Positions 7,692 through 15,995 of a DNA stretch of 32,546 bases are shown one piece after another. Each line of letters starts with the position of its first letter. Position 1 is the stretch's first letter. Origin of the DNA: Sphingosinicella sp. (GTDB lineage: Bacteria > Pseudomonadota > Alphaproteobacteria > Sphingomonadales > Sphingomonadaceae); contig JAEULI010000041.1 in the NCBI GenBank assembly GCA_016793845.1, forward strand, positions 1-32,546, in the 5' to 3' direction. Position numbers and translations under genes: made by a program. The notes beneath the pieces were generated by a model, which was given only the letters and a program-made list of their open reading frames with translations, ran no database searches and was not told where the DNA came from.

Positions 7692-9914
7692 TTAGAAGGT
7701 CACGCCCAGCTCGATACCGACAGAGCGCGGCTCTCCCGGAATGACCTGCACGAAACCGAAATCAGAGAGCGGATTCCGGTTCACCGCATAATAGGTATCG
7801 AACAGGTTCCGACCCCACAGCGCGACCGAATAGCGTTCGTCGAACGTCACCCCGATGCGGCCGTTCACCAGCGTGTAGGCCGGCTCGCGGCCCGGCGCCG
7901 TGTTTTCGGTATTGTAATAGACGAAACTGCGGTGGCTCACATCGATGTTCGCCTGCAACCGCGCGCTGGGCGAGATGTCGCCCTCATAGCGAATACCGCC
8001 GCTCGCCGTCACGCTCGGTGCACGGGCGAGGCGATTGCCGGAAAAGTCTCCGAAGTCGCTCGGGAAGTCCTTGAACTCGGAATGGAGCAGTCCGATGGCC
8101 GTGTTGAGCGAAAAGCCGCCGCCCAGCCGTGCGGAGAGTTCCAGTTCCGCGCCATAAAGCTCGGCTTTCGGCGCGTTCACCAGCAGCGTTACCGGAAACC
8201 CATTCGAATCGAACTGCGAGAACACCTGGATGTTGCGATAGTCGTAGTAGAAGCCAGCCATGTTCAACGTCACGCGGTCATCGAACAGCCGCCCCTTCGC
8301 GCCAACCTCATAGGAGGTAAGCTCCTCGGTTTCGAACGGCACGTTCTGCGCGGGATTGAAGATAAAACCGCCGTTGAAACCGCCGCCCTTATAGCCCCGC
8401 GAAACGCTGCCGTAGAGCAGCCAGTCAGCGCTCGGCTCGTAGTTCAGGCCGAGCTTCCAAGACCAGTTGCTGTCCTTGAAGGAGAGCGGTGTGTCAAAGA
8501 GCGGAATGATGAGACCAGGCTCCTCGAATTGCAGCCGGGTCCGGAAATCCTTCTGGTCGCGCGTGTAGCGCAGGCCCGCAACCAGCGTGAGCGGGTCCGC
8601 GATCTTCGCCTCGACCTGTCCAAACGCCGCATAGGTCTTGCCGCTCTGACGGTTGAGATGGCGGGAGAAGAACGCGTCGGGCGAAGGCCGCGCGTCGCGC
8701 AGCACGTCAGCGGTCTGGTCCTGCGTGATGCGTTCCCACGAATAGAAGGCACCGACGATCCAGTTCATGAAACCGGTTTCGCCGCTGGCGCGCAGCTCCT
8801 GCGAGAGGGTTTTCGATTTCGCTCCAAGCGACACTTCGACAAACCTGTTCGGGCTGACATCAGTGTCCTCGGGGAAGAAATTCTCGGATTCGTTGTAGCC
8901 GGTGACGGAGATGATCTGGGCAGCATCGAGGTCGAGCGCCATGCGCAGCGAGGTGCCGTAGGCTTCGTTCTTCAGCCTTGCATTGCTGCTGAAGCGGCCC
9001 CGATATTTGGGATCCTGATCGCTGTAGCCGAACGCGTCGACACACTGACCCGCCAGGATCTGCGCGTCCGCGCAGAGCGTGGGAGTTCCCGCTAACACCG
9101 AGGTGGGATCGAACATACCGAGCTGATCATACCACGTGAAGCGGTTGGTGCTCCGGTCGAACCGGCCGCGCAGGATCATATCGAGCCGCTCGTTCGGCTG
9201 GAAACGCAGCGTGCCCCGCAGCGCCCACGCATCGGCACCGTTCGAACGCTGGCCGGTCAACACATTCTTGAAATAACCTTCCGCATAATTGCGCAGTGCG
9301 GCGACACGTACGCCGACCGTATCGCTCAGCGGACCGCTGGCGACGAACTCGCCGCGAACCGCATTGTACGATCCGTAGCTGGCGATCGCATGGCCTTCGA
9401 AGCTGTCGCCGGGAAGGTTGGAAACGAAATTGACCGCGCCGCCCGTGGTGTTGCGTCCATAAAGCGTACCCTGAGGTCCGCGAAGAACCTCGACCCGATT
9501 GAGATCGAGCATCGCGAAATTCTGCGCGCCGAACGCGCTGAGATTGACCTCGTCCGTATAGAGCGCAACCGGCCCGGAATTGTTGAGGCTGAAATCGTTG
9601 AGGCCGATTCCGCGCAGAAAGATCGCCGGCTGCGAGCCGGGGCCCGCGATCTCGTTGATCTGCAGGTTCGGCGTGAAATCACCAAGATCGACGCTGTCCT
9701 GCAGTCCGAGTTCGTTCAGCCGATCGCCGGAGAACGCCGTGACGGCGACCGGAACCTTCTGCAGCGATTCCTCGCGCCGCTGGGCGGTGATGATGATCTC
9801 CCCATCGGCTGCGCCGGCAGCCTCGCTCTGGGCGCGTGCAGGCGATCCCTGGGCGAGCATGGACGATCCCGCGAGAAGTGCGGCGCAGACTGCGCCTTTC
9901 AGTTCACAGTGCAT
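7692..9914 (-). CDS. TonB-dependent receptor
   Basis: Outer-membrane TonB-dependent receptor of 740 residues. A signal peptide (about 1-28, ending SPARAQ) is followed by EIIITAQRREES (39-50), the TonB-interacting segment typical of sphingomonad receptors. The plug domain has AIFLRGIGLNDF and RVEVLRGPQGTLYGRNTTGGAVNF. The C-terminus GEPRSVGIELGVTF ends in the aromatic residue expected of the last barrel strand. An in-frame open frame reaches back into the monooxygenase gene, but the ATG at 9914 has a strong GGAGGGGG site and starts the signal peptide. It lies 32 bases after the monooxygenase and 32 before the dimethylformamidase-like gene, so it probably imports the substrate of that operon. 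Confidence 0.95.
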   Translation of the reverse strand: MHCELKGAVCAALLAGSSMLAQGSPARAQSEAAGAADGEIIITAQRREESLQKVPVAVTAFSGDRLNELGLQDSVDLGDFTPNLQINEIAGPGSQPAIFLRGIGLNDFSLNNSGPVALYTDEVNLSAFGAQNFAMLDLNRVEVLRGPQGTLYGRNTTGGAVNFVSNLPGDSFEGHAIASYGSYNAVRGEFVASGPLSDTVGVRVAALRNYAEGYFKNVLTGQRSNGADAWALRGTLRFQPNERLDMILRGRFDRSTNRFTWYDQLGMFDPTSVLAGTPTLCADAQILAGQCVDAFGYSDQDPKYRGRFSSNARLKNEAYGTSLRMALDLDAAQIISVTGYNESENFFPEDTDVSPNRFVEVSLGAKSKTLSQELRASGETGFMNWIVGAFYSWERITQDQTADVLRDARPSPDAFFSRHLNRQSGKTYAAFGQVEAKIADPLTLVAGLRYTRDQKDFRTRLQFEEPGLIIPLFDTPLSFKDSNWSWKLGLNYEPSADWLLYGSVSRGYKGGGFNGGFIFNPAQNVPFETEELTSYEVGAKGRLFDDRVTLNMAGFYYDYRNIQVFSQFDSNGFPVTLLVNAPKAELYGAELELSARLGGGFSLNTAIGLLHSEFKDFPSDFGDFSGNRLARAPSVTASGGIRYEGDISPSARLQANIDVSHRSFVYYNTENTAPGREPAYTLVNGRIGVTFDERYSVALWGRNLFDTYYAVNRNPLSDFGFVQVIPGEPRSVGIELGVTF

Positions 9915-9946
9915 TTTCCCCCTCCTGATTTTGGCTGTTTGTTGGA

Positions 9947-11371
9947 TTATTCTGCGGCGGCGCGCTCCGGCGCGCAGGCCGGGTCGTAGAAACCCGGCTT
10001 CACTTCGGGCCATCCCATCAGGGCCCGCACGCGCTCCACCTCGCGCACGAACACCTCGACGTTGACGTAATTGGCGGTGCGGTTTGTCGCGATGTAGTGC
10101 ATACCCTGCTTCAGATCGATCGCGTCGGTCCGAACCTGCTGCTCCCATGCACTCGCGACGTCCGGCGCATCCTTTCGTGCCTTCAGATAGTGCGCCGCCA
10201 TCACGCTCAGCTGATCGCCCTGCAGATAGGGTGCGCCCGCAGCCTCGATCAGCCCGAACACGAACAGTGTCGGATGGCTGGCATTGAACGAACCGAGATA
10301 AAGCTGTGGCCGCCCGTCCTCCCAATCGATCAGCTCCGGATCGATGAACGGGATCAGGTGATCATAGCCGGTGGCGCAGATGATGAGATCAACGTCCTCG
10401 CGAGATCCGTCCTTGAACACCACGCCGTTGCCGTCCAGCCGTTCGATCGCACCCTTGGCAACGACATCGCCGTGCCCCAGATGGTGGATGAGCTGCGTAT
10501 TCAGCAGCGGATGGCTTTCGAGGAGCCCATGATCAGGCTTGGGTAGCCCGAGGCGCGTGGGATCACCCACGATGATGTAGAACAGATCCTCGAGCGGAAG
10601 CTCTGCAATATGCTTCGGAACCCCCTCCCGGCTGCCGCGCAGGAATTCCAGAAGCGGCATACCGCACACATATTTCGGCACAAAATGATAGCCGCGGCGC
10701 ACACTGATAAACGTGGCGGCGGCTGAGCGCGCGGAATCGCAGGCGATATCCGCACCACTGTTACCGAGCCCGATAACGAGCACGCGCTTGCCTTCAAGCT
10801 GGTCGCTGTCGGTGTAAGCGGCGGAATGAATGATCTTACCCGAGAACGCGCCTTCCAGCGCCGGCATCCGGGAATGCCAGTTGCTGCCCGGGCAGCAGAC
10901 CAGCGCCCGGTAACGGCGACGGCATACGTCGCCGCTCGGCAGATGCTTCAGCGTGACGATCCAGTCTCCCGATTCCAGCGGCTCGGCGTGCTGGACCTCG
11001 GTATTGAATTCGGCCAGCCGAATCAGATCGAACTTGCGCGCGAAACCCTGAATATAGGCGAGAATATGAGTATTACTCGGATAATCAGCGTAATCTTCCG
11101 GCATTGGGTAGTCCGGATAGGCCGATGTGTTCCGCGACGAAATATAGTGGCAGCTGCGATACATGGGTGTTCCGGGATTGGCGATATCCCAGAGCCCGCC
11201 AACGCCGCTGTGGCGCTCGATAATCTCGACTTTCAGACCAGATTTCCGCATTGCGCGTGCCGCTATCAGACCGTGCGGCCCGGCACCCACGATACACACG
11301 GTATCGCTGCGATCCTCCACGTCTCCTGCAGCAGACACACCACGCTCACCCGCAACACCAACCTCTGCCAT
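9947..11371 (-). CDS. Flavin-dependent monooxygenase (FMO/BVMO class B)
   Basis: FAD/NADPH monooxygenase of 474 residues, cytoplasmic. It has the FAD dinucleotide-binding motif GAGPHG (29-34), the FMO fingerprint FSGKIIHSAAY (176-186; F-x-G-x3-H-x3-Y, Tyr rather than the Trp typical of Baeyer-Villiger enzymes), the NADPH motif GLGNSG (201-206) and the ATGY motif (333-336). Such enzymes oxygenate soft N or S atoms or insert oxygen next to ketones. The Tyr form leans toward N/S-oxygenation, but that is inference. The start at 11371 has GGGAG upstream; an earlier in-frame ATG at 11401 lies within the likely operator. It is the first gene of the minus-strand operon, divergent from a TetR gene, and is followed by a TBDR and an amide hydrolase. 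Confidence 0.9.
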   Translation of the reverse strand: MAEVGVAGERGVSAAGDVEDRSDTVCIVGAGPHGLIAARAMRKSGLKVEIIERHSGVGGLWDIANPGTPMYRSCHYISSRNTSAYPDYPMPEDYADYPSNTHILAYIQGFARKFDLIRLAEFNTEVQHAEPLESGDWIVTLKHLPSGDVCRRRYRALVCCPGSNWHSRMPALEGAFSGKIIHSAAYTDSDQLEGKRVLVIGLGNSGADIACDSARSAAATFISVRRGYHFVPKYVCGMPLLEFLRGSREGVPKHIAELPLEDLFYIIVGDPTRLGLPKPDHGLLESHPLLNTQLIHHLGHGDVVAKGAIERLDGNGVVFKDGSREDVDLIICATGYDHLIPFIDPELIDWEDGRPQLYLGSFNASHPTLFVFGLIEAAGAPYLQGDQLSVMAAHYLKARKDAPDVASAWEQQVRTDAIDLKQGMHYIATNRTANYVNVEVFVREVERVRALMGWPEVKPGFYDPACAPERAAAE

Positions 11372-11393
11372 TGCCCACTCCCACTTCCAATAT

Positions 11394-11426
11394 GTGAGCA
11401 AGTATCATCTTTTTGAAACGTGAGCA
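11394..11426. promoter_or_regulatory. Candidate TetR operator: direct repeats overlapping a promoter
   Basis: GTGAGCA occurs at 11394-11400 and again at 11420-11426, 26 bp apart, within the 76-bp gap between the divergent monooxygenase and TetR genes. On the minus strand the copies read TTGCTCAC and CTTGCTCAC. The TTGCTC of the first copy could be a -35 box, with TACTTG or GATACT at 15-17 bp as the -10. AGTAT/ATACT next to the repeats adds weak inverted symmetry. The position suggests repression by the adjacent TetR protein. Confidence 0.45.
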
Positions 11427-11447
11427 ATACTCGTTTATGGAAGTCGG

Positions 11448-12095
11448 ATGCGTATCGAAAAAGACAGCGCCACTCCAAGGCGCACCCCCGTCCAGCGACG
11501 CGCCCGCGACCGGGTGAATCGCATCCTGACCGCCGCCGAGGCGCTATTGGTGGAGCGCGGCGTCGGCGACCTGAAGATGAACGAGGTCGCCGAGCGCGCG
11601 GAAGTGCCAATCGGCTCCGTCTATCAGTATTTCGCAAGTCGCGAAGACCTGCTGGGGCAGCTAGTCACACGCTATCATCAAGCGATCGAGGACTATAACC
11701 GGTCACTTTTCAAGGAAACGGACAGCATTTCCGGCTTTCTCACGGCCCTTCGCAGCATCCTTGATTTCGCCTGGACCTATCTGCACGAAAATACCGGCTA
11801 TCGGGAAATCTGGTTTGGCGCACAGACCTTCGAACCCCTGCGTCAGCTCGATTGGGAAGACACGTTCTGCAATGCCTCGATACTCTCCGACACCCTGAAG
11901 GCGCTTCTTCCGAGCATCCCTCCCGCGGAGCTTGAAGCATTCTGCATCATCGTCTGCGATTCGTCCGGCAGCACGGCACGCATGGCCGTGCAGTTCCCCG
12001 AACGGGCGGCGCAACTGCAGGAGCAGAGCTGGCGCATGATCACCAGCCGCTTGATGGAATTCGTGTCGCGCGACACGATGTCCGGCGCAGGATAG
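11448..12095 (+). CDS. TetR-family transcriptional regulator
   Basis: Regulator of 215 residues. The N-terminal TetR DNA-binding domain is clear at about residues 24-70, with the helix-turn-helix around MNEVAERAEVPIGSVYQYFASREDLL. The remainder is a helical ligand domain with no recognised family. A basic tail (TPRRTPVQRRARDR) precedes the domain. GGAAG lies just before the ATG. The gene is divergent from the flavin monooxygenase with a 76-bp shared intergenic region, the standard arrangement for local repressors. It therefore probably controls the monooxygenase-TBDR-hydrolase-SDR operon and itself, released by a pathway substrate or product. Confidence 0.92.
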   Translation: MRIEKDSATPRRTPVQRRARDRVNRILTAAEALLVERGVGDLKMNEVAERAEVPIGSVYQYFASREDLLGQLVTRYHQAIEDYNRSLFKETDSISGFLTALRSILDFAWTYLHENTGYREIWFGAQTFEPLRQLDWEDTFCNASILSDTLKALLPSIPPAELEAFCIIVCDSSGSTARMAVQFPERAAQLQEQSWRMITSRLMEFVSRDTMSGAG

Positions 12096-12192
12096 TTGCA
12101 AGGGGGTCTTCGCACCCGCCACGGCCACCCTGCCGGCGCGATCGGGACAGGCGTCCTGCCGGTTCGTCTATTGCGTCATCGCCGCGACGCGC

Positions 12193-12219
12193 CTATCGCG
12201 TGACGAAAGCGGGCGATAG
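12193..12219 (+). promoter_or_regulatory. Small dyad in the leader of the helicase gene
   Basis: CTATCGC (12193-12199) and GCGATAG (12213-12219) form a 7-bp inverted repeat with a 13-base spacer, 49 bases before the chosen helicase start. It may be a leader stem-loop or chance in GC-rich DNA. The rest of the 172-bp gap shows no clear promoter or terminator. Confidence 0.2.
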
Positions 12220-12267
12220 CGCCTTGCCGCCGCCGACATGTGTCGCGGAATGCACAAGCAAGAGAGC

Positions 12268-14034
12268 ATGATTTTCAAGAACATTCCCGCGCTTCTATCC
12301 GAAGCGCTCGTAACACGCGGCTACGCTGCGCCCACCCCCGTGCAGGCCGCCGTGCTTGAAACCGAGGCCGAAGGGCGCGATCTGATCGTTTCCGCGCAAA
12401 CTGGGTCCGGCAAGACCGTGGCCTTCGGCCTCGCCATCGCGGCGGATCTGCTGGACGATAATGGCATGGCGCTGCCGGCCGAGGCGCCCCTCGCTCTCGT
12501 CATCGCACCGACGCGCGAGCTGGCGCTTCAGGTGAGCCGCGAGTTGTCGTGGCTCTACGAAAGCACCGGCGCGCGAGTCACGACGTGTGTGGGCGGCATG
12601 AACCCCTCGCTCGAGCGGCGCGCACTAGCGCGCGGCGCGCAGATCGTCGTGGGAACGCCGGGCCGCCTTCGCGACCATCTCGAGCGCGGCGTATTGGACC
12701 TCCGTGCTCTCGCCGCCGTCATCCTGGACGAAGCGGACGAGATGCTCGACATGGGGTTCCGCGAGGATCTGGAAGAGCTGCTCGACGCCACGCCGCAGGA
12801 ACGGCGCACGTTGTTGTTCTCGGCCACCATGCCAAAGCCGATCGTCGCACTGGCGCGCCGCTATCAGCGCGACGCGCTGCGCATCTCCACGGTCGAGGAG
12901 AATCGCGGGCATGGCGACATCAGCTATCAGGCCGTCGCCATCGCGCCGTCCGACATCGAACATGCCGTCGTCAATCTGCTGCGCTTTCACGAGGCGGAGA
13001 CTGCCATATTGTTCTGCGCGACGCGCGACAATGTGCGGCATCTTCACGCCAGCCTGATCGAGCGCGGCTTCGCGGCGGTGGCGCTTTCCGGTGAGCACAG
13101 CCAGAATGAGCGAAATCAGGCGCTTCAGGCACTCCGCGACCGGCGCGCGCGCGTCTGCGTAGCAACCGATGTCGCCGCGCGCGGCATCGATCTGCCCGGC
13201 CTGTCACTCGTCATCCATGTCGAGATACCGCGCGACGCGGAAGCGCTGCAGCATCGATCGGGGCGCACGGGCCGGGCCGGCAAGAAAGGTACCGCCATCC
13301 TGCTGGTGCCGTATCCACGGCGCAGGCGCGTGGAGTCCATGCTGCGCGGTGCGCGCATCGCGGCGGAGTGGATCACGCCGCCCTCGGCCGATGAAATTCG
13401 CAGCGCCGATAGCGAAAGGCTGCTCACCCGGCTGCTCGCGCCGACCGAGATTGCCGACGAGGACCGCGCACTCGCCAGCCGGCTACTGGCGGAACGCAGC
13501 CCCGAGGAGATCGCTGCCGCGCTTGTGCAGGTCCACCGAGCCGCTTTGCCCGAGCCCGAGGACTTGCTGCCGGAGAACGGCGCACCCGGTCCACGCGCGC
13601 CCCGCGACGGCTTCGAAGGCAGCGCGTGGTTCCGGCTGAACATGGGCCGCAGACAGAACGCCGATCCGCGCTGGATTCTGCCCCTGCTCTGCCGCCGGGG
13701 CCATGTCAGCCGCACCGATATCGGCGCGATCCGCATCACCGCGAACGAGACTTTGTTTGAAGTGCAGCAGGCGGCCGCCGCACGCTTCCTGAGCATGGTA
13801 CGATCCCCGGCGAACGAGAGCGACGACGATGTGGAAATCGTGCCCATCGAGGGGCAACCGCGCGAAGCAGCGCGGCATAACCGCCGCAATGCCGACAATC
13901 CCGGGTCGGGGCCGTCGCGACCACATCGCCCGAAGCCTTCGCACGGTGCCGGTGAACGTGGTGCCGATGCGCGTGGCGCGCGGCATCCGGGCCGCAAGCC
14001 GGGCGGCAACAAGAAGCACGGCCGCCCCCGGTGA
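12268..14034 (+). CDS. DEAD-box RNA helicase with DbpA-type RNA-binding domain
   Basis: ATP-dependent RNA helicase of 588 residues, cytoplasmic, likely acting in ribosome assembly or RNA turnover. The ordered motifs are Q motif (PTPVQ), AQTGSGKT (43-50), PTREL, TPGR, DEAD (154-157), SAT (185-187), and HRSGRTGR (329-336). After a linker, residues about 451-510 (GSAWFRLNMGRR to the ITANETLFEV region) match the DbpA/CsdA RNA-binding domain. The tail (511-588) is rich in Arg, Gly, Pro and His and probably disordered. The ATG at 12268 is chosen because relatives begin with a short 'M-F-x-x-[LI]PALL'-like lead; an in-frame ATG at 12238 is possible. The stop overlaps the start of the next gene in GTGA, suggesting coupled translation with the DUF188 protein. 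Confidence 0.93.
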   Translation: MIFKNIPALLSEALVTRGYAAPTPVQAAVLETEAEGRDLIVSAQTGSGKTVAFGLAIAADLLDDNGMALPAEAPLALVIAPTRELALQVSRELSWLYESTGARVTTCVGGMNPSLERRALARGAQIVVGTPGRLRDHLERGVLDLRALAAVILDEADEMLDMGFREDLEELLDATPQERRTLLFSATMPKPIVALARRYQRDALRISTVEENRGHGDISYQAVAIAPSDIEHAVVNLLRFHEAETAILFCATRDNVRHLHASLIERGFAAVALSGEHSQNERNQALQALRDRRARVCVATDVAARGIDLPGLSLVIHVEIPRDAEALQHRSGRTGRAGKKGTAILLVPYPRRRRVESMLRGARIAAEWITPPSADEIRSADSERLLTRLLAPTEIADEDRALASRLLAERSPEEIAAALVQVHRAALPEPEDLLPENGAPGPRAPRDGFEGSAWFRLNMGRRQNADPRWILPLLCRRGHVSRTDIGAIRITANETLFEVQQAAAARFLSMVRSPANESDDDVEIVPIEGQPREAARHNRRNADNPGSGPSRPHRPKPSHGAGERGADARGARHPGRKPGGNKKHGRPR

Positions 14035-14483
14035 CGCAGATCCTCGTCGACGCCGACGCCTGCCCGGTGAAGGACGAGATATACAAGGTCGCCTTCCGTC
14101 ACGCAGTGCCGGTGACGATCGTGAGCAACAGCCCCATCCGTACCCCCACGCATGAGCTGATCAGCCGCGTCGTCGTCAGCGACGGCTTCGATGCGGCCGA
14201 CGACTGGATCGCCGAACACGCGGGCGGAGCCACTGTCTGCATCACGGCCGATATCCTGCTCGCCGATCGCTGCCTGAAGGCGGGCGCGACCGTCATCGCG
14301 CCAAGCGGCAAGCCCTTCACCGCCAATTCCATCGGGAGTGCGGTGGCCACCCGGGCGATCATGGCTGACCTGCGCGCCAACGGCGATGCGATCGGTGGTC
14401 CACCCCCGTTCAGCAAGACAGACCGTTCACGCTTCCTCTCGGCACTGGACGAAGCGCTCGTCCGCCTGAAACGGCAGGCCTGA
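14031..14483 (+). CDS. YaiI/YqxD family protein (UPF0178, DUF188)
   Basis: Protein of 150 residues matching the DUF188 family, the usual length for it. It has the family signature ILVDADACPVKDEIYKVA at the N-terminus, VSDGFDAADDWIAEH, and ITADILLADRCLKAGA, with conserved Asp residues in each. The family is uncharacterised but has been grouped with PIN-like nuclease folds; the aspartates fit a metal-binding site, though nuclease activity here is inference. The start is GTG at 14031, overlapping the helicase stop in a 4-base GTGA, so it is probably translated by ribosomes finishing the helicase. That link suggests a role in RNA metabolism. Confidence 0.92.
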   Translation: MTQILVDADACPVKDEIYKVAFRHAVPVTIVSNSPIRTPTHELISRVVVSDGFDAADDWIAEHAGGATVCITADILLADRCLKAGATVIAPSGKPFTANSIGSAVATRAIMADLRANGDAIGGPPPFSKTDRSRFLSALDEALVRLKRQA

Positions 14484-14625
14484 AGACCGCACCATGTTCA
14501 GCCGGGTCGCGCGGCACGTTTGATACGGGCCGGCATTGAATGAACCGGCGTCTTCCCCTGTTTTTTCAGGCCTTTTCAAAGCAAAGTGTTCGGGCCACTA
14601 TCCTCCATATCATGGGGAGACGCCT

Positions 14626-15990
14626 ATGCGTTCGTTGCTGGTCGCGCTGCCGTTTCTGGTTTTGACCGAACCGGTATTGGCCGAAGGCTCACAGGGCGAC
14701 CTCGCGGTCACCATCTACAACAATAATATCGCACTCGTGCAGGATGCGCGCACGCTGAGCGTCCCTGCGGGCCGCAGCCTTCAGGAATTTCCGGATGTTT
14801 CGGCGCAGATCCGCCCTGAAACCACCAGCCTTTCCGGGGCCGGCATCGCGATCGTCGAGCAGAATTTCGATTACGACCTGCTCTCGCCCGACAAGCTCAT
14901 GGAAAAGGCGGTCGGCCAGACGATCACGATCGTCCGCACCAATCCCGCCACCAGCGCGGAAACGCGCGAGCAAGCCCGGGTTCTCGCGGCGAACGGCGGG
15001 ATCGTGCTTCAGATCGGCACGCGGATCGAGGTGTTGCGGGACGACGGCCTTCCCGTCCGCGTGGTCTTCGACAAGGTGCCGGAAAACCTGCGTGCACGCC
15101 CGACGCTTTCGGTGACGATCGAAGCGGCGCGGGCCGGGTCGGTGCCGACGCGCCTCTCTTATCTTACCCCCGGCCTCGGGTGGACCAGCGACTATGTCAT
15201 GCTGTTCGACGAGAAGACGGGCGCGGCGGACATGCAGGGCTGGGTGACGCTGACGAACAATACGGGCACGACCTACACGAATGCGCGGACGCTGCTCGTC
15301 GCCGGTAACGTGGGCGGCGGACAGAATCGATTTCAGGCACTTGGCGGCCGGCTCGATCAGGCGGGCACGGAAAGCGGCACGCGGGAAAGGCTGGGCGATT
15401 ACTATCTCTATCCGCTCGCCGAACGCACGACGATCGCCAACGCGCAGCAGAAGCAGGTGAGCTTCCTCGATGTGCAAGGCGCGCCGGCGCGCAAGACCTA
15501 CGAATTCGTCAACGGCTGGCTCGGCAGCAACGATACGCCGAGAAGCGCGCTCAGCGTCATCAAGTTCTCCACCTCCAGGCAGGGCGGCCTCGGCGATCAG
15601 CTGCCCGCCGGCACGATCCGCGTCTACATGCGCGACGCACGCGGGGATCCGCAGTTCATCGGTGAAAGCCGGATCGATCACACACCGATGGGCTCTTCGC
15701 TTGCCGTGCCCACGGGCGACGCCTTCGATGTGAAGGTGAAGACCGTGGTTGAAGAGCGCAAACGGCTTTCAGACCGGCGCTGGCAGACGGTGATGCGCTA
15801 CACGCTGACCAATGCCCGGCCGGAACCGGTGACGGTGGATGTGCTGCAGGGCGGCCTGTGGGGCGACGTGCGCATTCCTGTGCAGAGCATCCCCGGCAAC
15901 AGGGTTTCGGCAGACCGCATGGAATGGAAGGTCCCCGTCCCCGCCAATGGTACCGCCGAACTGACCGCAACATTCGACACGCGGTACTAG
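14626..15990 (+). CDS. DUF4139-domain exported protein
   Basis: Protein of 454 residues with a signal peptide (MRSLLVALPFLVLTEPVLA, cleavage near 19/20), so periplasmic or surface. The start of the mature part, DLAVTIYNNNIALVQDARTL, is the hallmark opening of the DUF4139 family. Later segments PTRLSYLTPGLGWTSDYVM and TYEFVNG plus the C-terminal immunoglobulin-like VPANGTAELTATFDTRY fit it too. The ATG at 14626 follows GGGGAG; an upstream in-frame ATG (14536) would spoil the signal peptide. No enzymatic motif is seen and the family function is unknown. The next gene is a paralogue beginning 5 bases after its stop, so the two form an operon. The 142-bp gap upstream has a weak 5-bp GCCGG/CCGGC dyad (14529-14549) and a T6 run but no convincing terminator. 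Confidence 0.9.
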   Translation: MRSLLVALPFLVLTEPVLAEGSQGDLAVTIYNNNIALVQDARTLSVPAGRSLQEFPDVSAQIRPETTSLSGAGIAIVEQNFDYDLLSPDKLMEKAVGQTITIVRTNPATSAETREQARVLAANGGIVLQIGTRIEVLRDDGLPVRVVFDKVPENLRARPTLSVTIEAARAGSVPTRLSYLTPGLGWTSDYVMLFDEKTGAADMQGWVTLTNNTGTTYTNARTLLVAGNVGGGQNRFQALGGRLDQAGTESGTRERLGDYYLYPLAERTTIANAQQKQVSFLDVQGAPARKTYEFVNGWLGSNDTPRSALSVIKFSTSRQGGLGDQLPAGTIRVYMRDARGDPQFIGESRIDHTPMGSSLAVPTGDAFDVKVKTVVEERKRLSDRRWQTVMRYTLTNARPEPVTVDVLQGGLWGDVRIPVQSIPGNRVSADRMEWKVPVPANGTAELTATFDTRY

Positions 15991-15995
15991 CGCCC

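Noticed and set aside
7617-9095. 492-codon plus-strand open frame
   Set aside because: Antisense to the second TonB receptor, with no recognisable domain.
9915-10325. N-terminal extension of the second TonB receptor into the monooxygenase gene
   Set aside because: The extension is an out-of-frame reading of the monooxygenase; the signal peptide and strong ribosome site mark 9914 as the start.
14529-14566. Terminator after the DUF188 gene
   Set aside because: Only a 5-bp GCCGG/CCGGC stem, and the T6 run lies 11 bases away; too weak to call.
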